A stretch of DNA of 7,634 nt from Anaerolineae bacterium. GTDB lineage: Bacteria; Chloroflexota; Anaerolineae; DRVO01. The stretch is taken from assembly GCA_012719195.1 (NCBI GenBank), contig JAAYAV010000008.1, forward strand, positions 1-7,634. Direction: 5' to 3'. Position numbers and translations under genes: made by a program. This document shows, one piece after another, positions 6,201 to 7,634 of the stretch (position 1 is the first letter of the stretch; each line of letters starts with the position of its first letter). The notes beneath the pieces are model-generated. The model searched no databases and was not told where the DNA came from. It saw only the letters and a program-made list of their open reading frames with translations.

Positions 6201-6477
6201 CACCATCGGGGTGCAGGTCTTCGGCGAGGACGAGGGCGTCGTCATCGCCGTCACGGACACGGGCATCGGCATCAGCCCGGCAGAGCAGATGCGCATCTTC
6301 GATCGCTTCTACCGCGTGGACCGGCCGGAAGTGCACGAGGTGCCCGGCCATGGACTGGGCCTGCCCATCGTCAAGGCCATTGCCGACTGGCATGGCGGCC
6401 GCGTCTGGGTGGAGAGTGAGCCCGGGCACGGTAGCCGCTTCTGCCTCTGGCTGCCCAGCCCGCCGGGGTCACGCTAG
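3229..6477 (+). CDS. Membrane sensor histidine kinase (dCACHE-HAMP-GAF-PAS-HisKA-HATPase) with atypical H-box
   Basis: This 1082-residue membrane signalling protein starts with about 240 residues holding six to eight hydrophobic segments (clear ones near 26-43, 57-78, 91-105, 111-127, 165-182 and 203-228). A further membrane helix follows (about 249-271), then an extracytoplasmic region (272-505) resembling dCACHE, with GFVVDEQRRILAHPD and a terminal GYPWQVVIEVP. The exit helix is about 506-532, followed by HAMP (533-586), GAF (about 588-737) and PAS (about 747-850). The HisKA-like region (855-920) reads S865-R-H-V-R-E-P-L, with Arg where the phospho-accepting His is expected. The ATPase domain keeps D981-N982 of the N-box, DTGIGIS (1010-1016), IFDRF (1023-1027) and GHGLGL (1040-1045). 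The ATG has GGAGAG 11 nt upstream; ATG at 3283 is an alternative. No response regulator is adjacent. Ligand unknown. Confidence 0.9.
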   Translation: MDLLVRLSPIEPWRSPVLMPPSRPSAYYALLAASLALVVFALIRSRRAHLVQYWPLGRALLLALPAPLLSLLLVLQLWPGDYSWLTGGAGVRVPLVALVAVSLAATRGRPLEVALVGLASSAGVALWHSHSPLTFLEGAYYGVILNSLLTQSYRGQPYSLLRQPAFAAPLAALATWPVLLLSSHSVTFGPLLTGLFTAANRSFLEVGLFVVQAGLAGLLVQSLYLAGMRRPVPVPSRPGPHTRSMRARLLAAYLPVAALCLLAVLTLLINSAIGSASRWAFDEAARDASSAAQRLARALEQGQESLRLLSAEADLGPPGEAEALELYLRLHRDLSALLLVRGGEVVAGATPESEPGVLTPLEQEALADLAPQAEAVTSMHRDEGGPLISLISAEGPSGRLLGRMRPPTSQVWQDIVGDLQWTVDAGNGFVVDEQRRILAHPDATYVLTMWDARPRYARVYATGTGAAYDAPDSAGVRHLVYVLPIGGYPWQVVIEVPTEVVYRQAIDLALPSLLLTVALAAIGTLLVLVAAWRYSRPLTRLATVAGEIAAGDLTVPADVGGHDEIGHLGRSFEEMRLALQRRLNDLTMLLDVTQSVSASYAWSFRPILEAVNTGTDAVASCLCLVESGLSRPVAREGSFEGWLDILPGMEQVAREAQRQRRPLPVSSVVRYFRGVSGQTLAAEARSAVCMPLVAGERDVGVMWAVYSQRRHLDDQDIRLLHTLAAQAAVIYENSRLLTEAQSERGRLRAILASTADPIVVVDQDGGLVLANPSAERILQLGADARGPKRTRALQDPALRVLVDMPLRQSCVTRELHLDSGVTMSAAVSPIALEDGGSSGRVIVLRDVTELKQREREQADLVTHLSRHVREPLRQLLGYAIIIRRMGDLTPRQADALERIERNTRPIQMLLDNLVDLNSIERGEGVHLEPCGVPGAVEAALSALRAEFDRRGHNLRRSLPSNSSVVYADKNLLVRAIHCLADNAAKYTAGGGTIGVQVFGEDEGVVIAVTDTGIGISPAEQMRIFDRFYRVDRPEVHEVPGHGLGLPIVKAIADWHGGRVWVESEPGHGSRFCLWLPSPPGSR

Positions 6478-6492
6478 GGCACGCGACCATCC

Positions 6493-6510
6493 GGGGCGGG
6501 CGGGCCCCTT
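6493..6510 (+). terminator. Weak GC hairpin between the kinase gene and ychF
   Basis: GGGGC (6493-6497) pairs with GCCCC (6504-6508) around a GGGCGG loop, followed only by TT. It may attenuate read-through from the kinase gene into ychF. It lacks a real T-run, and no separate ychF promoter is evident in the 59-nt gap, so co-transcription remains possible. Confidence 0.2.
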
Positions 6511-6536
6511 ACCGGACCGATCAGGCGAGGTGAGCC

Positions 6537-7634
6537 GTGAGTCTTCAGATAGGTATCGTCGGGCTTCCGAACGTCGGCAAGAGCACCCTCTTCAACGCTC
6601 TCACTCGGGCCGGCGCCGCCGTGGCCCCCTATCCCTTCACCACCATCGACCCCAACGTGGGCGTGGTGCCGGTTCAGGACGAGCGGCTGGACTGGTTGGC
6701 CGAGAACGTGCGGCCGGAGCGGGTGGTGCCGGCGGCGGTCGAGTTCGTGGACATCGCTGGGTTGGTGCGGGGGGCCCACCGGGGCGAGGGCCTGGGCAAT
6801 CAGTTCCTGCACCACATCCGCACCGTTGACGCCATCGCCATGGTGCTGCGCCGCTTTGAGGACCCCGACATCCCGCACACCTCCGAAGTCATAGACCCGC
6901 TCGAAGACTTGGAAACGGTGGACACGGAGCTTGTGCTGGCCGACATGGCCACGGTGGAGCGACGCATGGAGCGGGTGCGCACCGAGACCAAGGCTCACCC
7001 GCGCGACGCCGCCGACCAGTTGGCCCTGCTGGAACGGCTGGCGGCTCACCTGAATGAGGGGCGTCCGGCGCGCACCTTCCCGCGCGAGGAAGGGGAGCAG
7101 GAAGTCCTCAACGAGCTGTTCCTCCTCAGTGAGAAGCCGCGCATGTATGTAGTCAATGTGGGCGAGGAGCAGCTGGACCGCGTCGAAGCACTGGTAGCGC
7201 CGGTGCGCGCTCGCGCCGAGGCCGAGGGCGCCCCGGTGGTGGCTCTATGCGCCCGCCTGGAGGCGGACCTGGCCGACTGGGAGCCGGACGAGGCGGCGGA
7301 GTACCGGCGCGACCTGGGTCTGACCCGATCCGGCCTGCAAGCGGTGGTGCGCACTGCCTTTGATCTGCTACACCTGATCTCCTTCTTCACCATCGTGGGA
7401 GGCAAGGAGGCCCGCGCTTGGGAGGTCGAGCGCGGTACTGCCATCGTCAGGGCGGCGGGCAAGATCCACAGCGACATGGAACGGGGCTTCATCCGCGCCG
7501 AGGTCATCGCCTTTGACGACCTCAAAGCGGCCGGCACCATGGCCCAAGCGCGCGAACGCGGCGTCCTGCGCATTGAGGGGCGGGACTACCTGGTGGCCGA
7601 CGGCGACGTGGTGCAGATCCGGTTCAACGTGTGA
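6537..7634 (+). CDS. ychF: Ribosome-binding ATPase YchF (OLA1-type, TRAFAC family)
   Basis: YchF is a conserved Obg-related P-loop protein that prefers ATP and associates with ribosomes; it has been linked to stress responses. The 365-residue length is normal and the protein is complete. Visible are the P-loop GLPNVGKST (9-17), the switch region PYPFTTIDPNVGVVP, and DIAGLVRGAHRGEGLGN, where the His after the DxxG element takes the place of the usual catalytic Gln region. The base motif is NVGE instead of NKxD, the hallmark of the ATP-specific branch. A helical insertion follows the G domain, and a C-terminal TGS domain ends in GRDYLVADGDVVQIRFNV. The start is GTG at 6537: GAGGTGA (6527-6533) is an excellent match to the 16S 3' end, and the protein begins exactly where homologues do. 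It follows the kinase gene by 59 nt. Confidence 0.96.
   Translation: MSLQIGIVGLPNVGKSTLFNALTRAGAAVAPYPFTTIDPNVGVVPVQDERLDWLAENVRPERVVPAAVEFVDIAGLVRGAHRGEGLGNQFLHHIRTVDAIAMVLRRFEDPDIPHTSEVIDPLEDLETVDTELVLADMATVERRMERVRTETKAHPRDAADQLALLERLAAHLNEGRPARTFPREEGEQEVLNELFLLSEKPRMYVVNVGEEQLDRVEALVAPVRARAEAEGAPVVALCARLEADLADWEPDEAAEYRRDLGLTRSGLQAVVRTAFDLLHLISFFTIVGGKEARAWEVERGTAIVRAAGKIHSDMERGFIRAEVIAFDDLKAAGTMAQARERGVLRIEGRDYLVADGDVVQIRFNV

Noticed and set aside
5851..6429. Antisense open frame under the kinase ATPase domain, and similar ones at 3271-3951 and 3984-4571
   Set aside because: They have low-complexity composition, no ribosome binding sites and no recognisable domain; they exist because GC-rich codons suppress stops on the other strand.
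6478..6536. A separate promoter for ychF
   Set aside because: No acceptable -35/-10 pair is visible in this GC-rich 59-nt gap, only a weak hairpin.
5885..6829. Long open frame of about 314 codons on the plus strand across the kinase end and the ychF start
   Set aside because: It overlaps the kinase ATPase domain and the YchF P-loop in another frame, is dominated by Ala/Arg/Ser/Pro, and matches no fold; it is a typical high-GC shadow.
6474..7049. Antisense open frame of about 191 codons over the 5' part of ychF
   Set aside because: It mirrors strongly conserved YchF codons and has no motif or start signal of its own.
1..7634. CRISPR arrays, insertion sequences, tRNA genes, riboswitches or a defence system
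   Set aside because: I saw no regularly spaced repeats, transposase-like proteins, terminal inverted repeats or tRNA-like cloverleafs, and no gap exceeds about 200 nt.

Overview
This is a GC-rich (roughly two-thirds G+C by eye) bacterial chromosomal segment, densely packed with genes and with sigma70-like promoters in the gaps. No mobile elements, CRISPR arrays, tRNAs or rRNAs are visible. The mix of a family-4 (iron-sulfur) uracil-DNA glycosylase, a large HAMP-GAF-PAS sensor kinase, TsaB/RimI and YchF suggests a high-GC lineage such as Chloroflexota. That placement is a guess from gene style, because no rRNA or marker phylogeny is available.

Layout from left to right. (1) The 3' end of a GNAT acetyltransferase (+, cut by the window edge), followed by a terminator-like hairpin. 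(2) A MarR-family regulator (+) with its own promoter; an imperfect dyad overlaps the -35 box and may be an autoregulatory operator. (3) A minus-strand cluster reading right to left: tsaB, then rimI, then a family-4 uracil-DNA glycosylase. tsaB and rimI overlap by 8 nt, and udg starts 47 nt after rimI. Their promoter places the expected transcription start only a few bases before the tsaB ATG, so the mRNA is probably leaderless. (4) A 202-nt divergent control region with two promoters and overlapping palindromes between them. (5) A 1082-residue membrane sensor histidine kinase (+) with a multi-helix N-terminal domain, a dCACHE-like sensor, HAMP, GAF, PAS, HisKA-like and ATPase parts. (6) ychF (+), complete, ending at the last base of the window.

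Functionally, tsaB and rimI serve translation quality (t6A37 tRNA modification and S18 N-acetylation), ychF is a ribosome-associated ATPase, and udg repairs deaminated cytosine. The sensor kinase lies between these housekeeping genes with no response regulator next to it in the window.

The most unusual observations are four. The kinase H-box has Arg where the phospho-accepting His should be, although the ATP-binding domain looks intact. tsaB appears leaderless. An imperfect copy of the tsaB 5' coding sequence lies across its own -35 region. The glycosylase ends in QLSLL, which resembles a sliding-clamp-binding peptide. I did not find a clearly new multi-gene system; the window is mostly housekeeping with one odd signalling protein.
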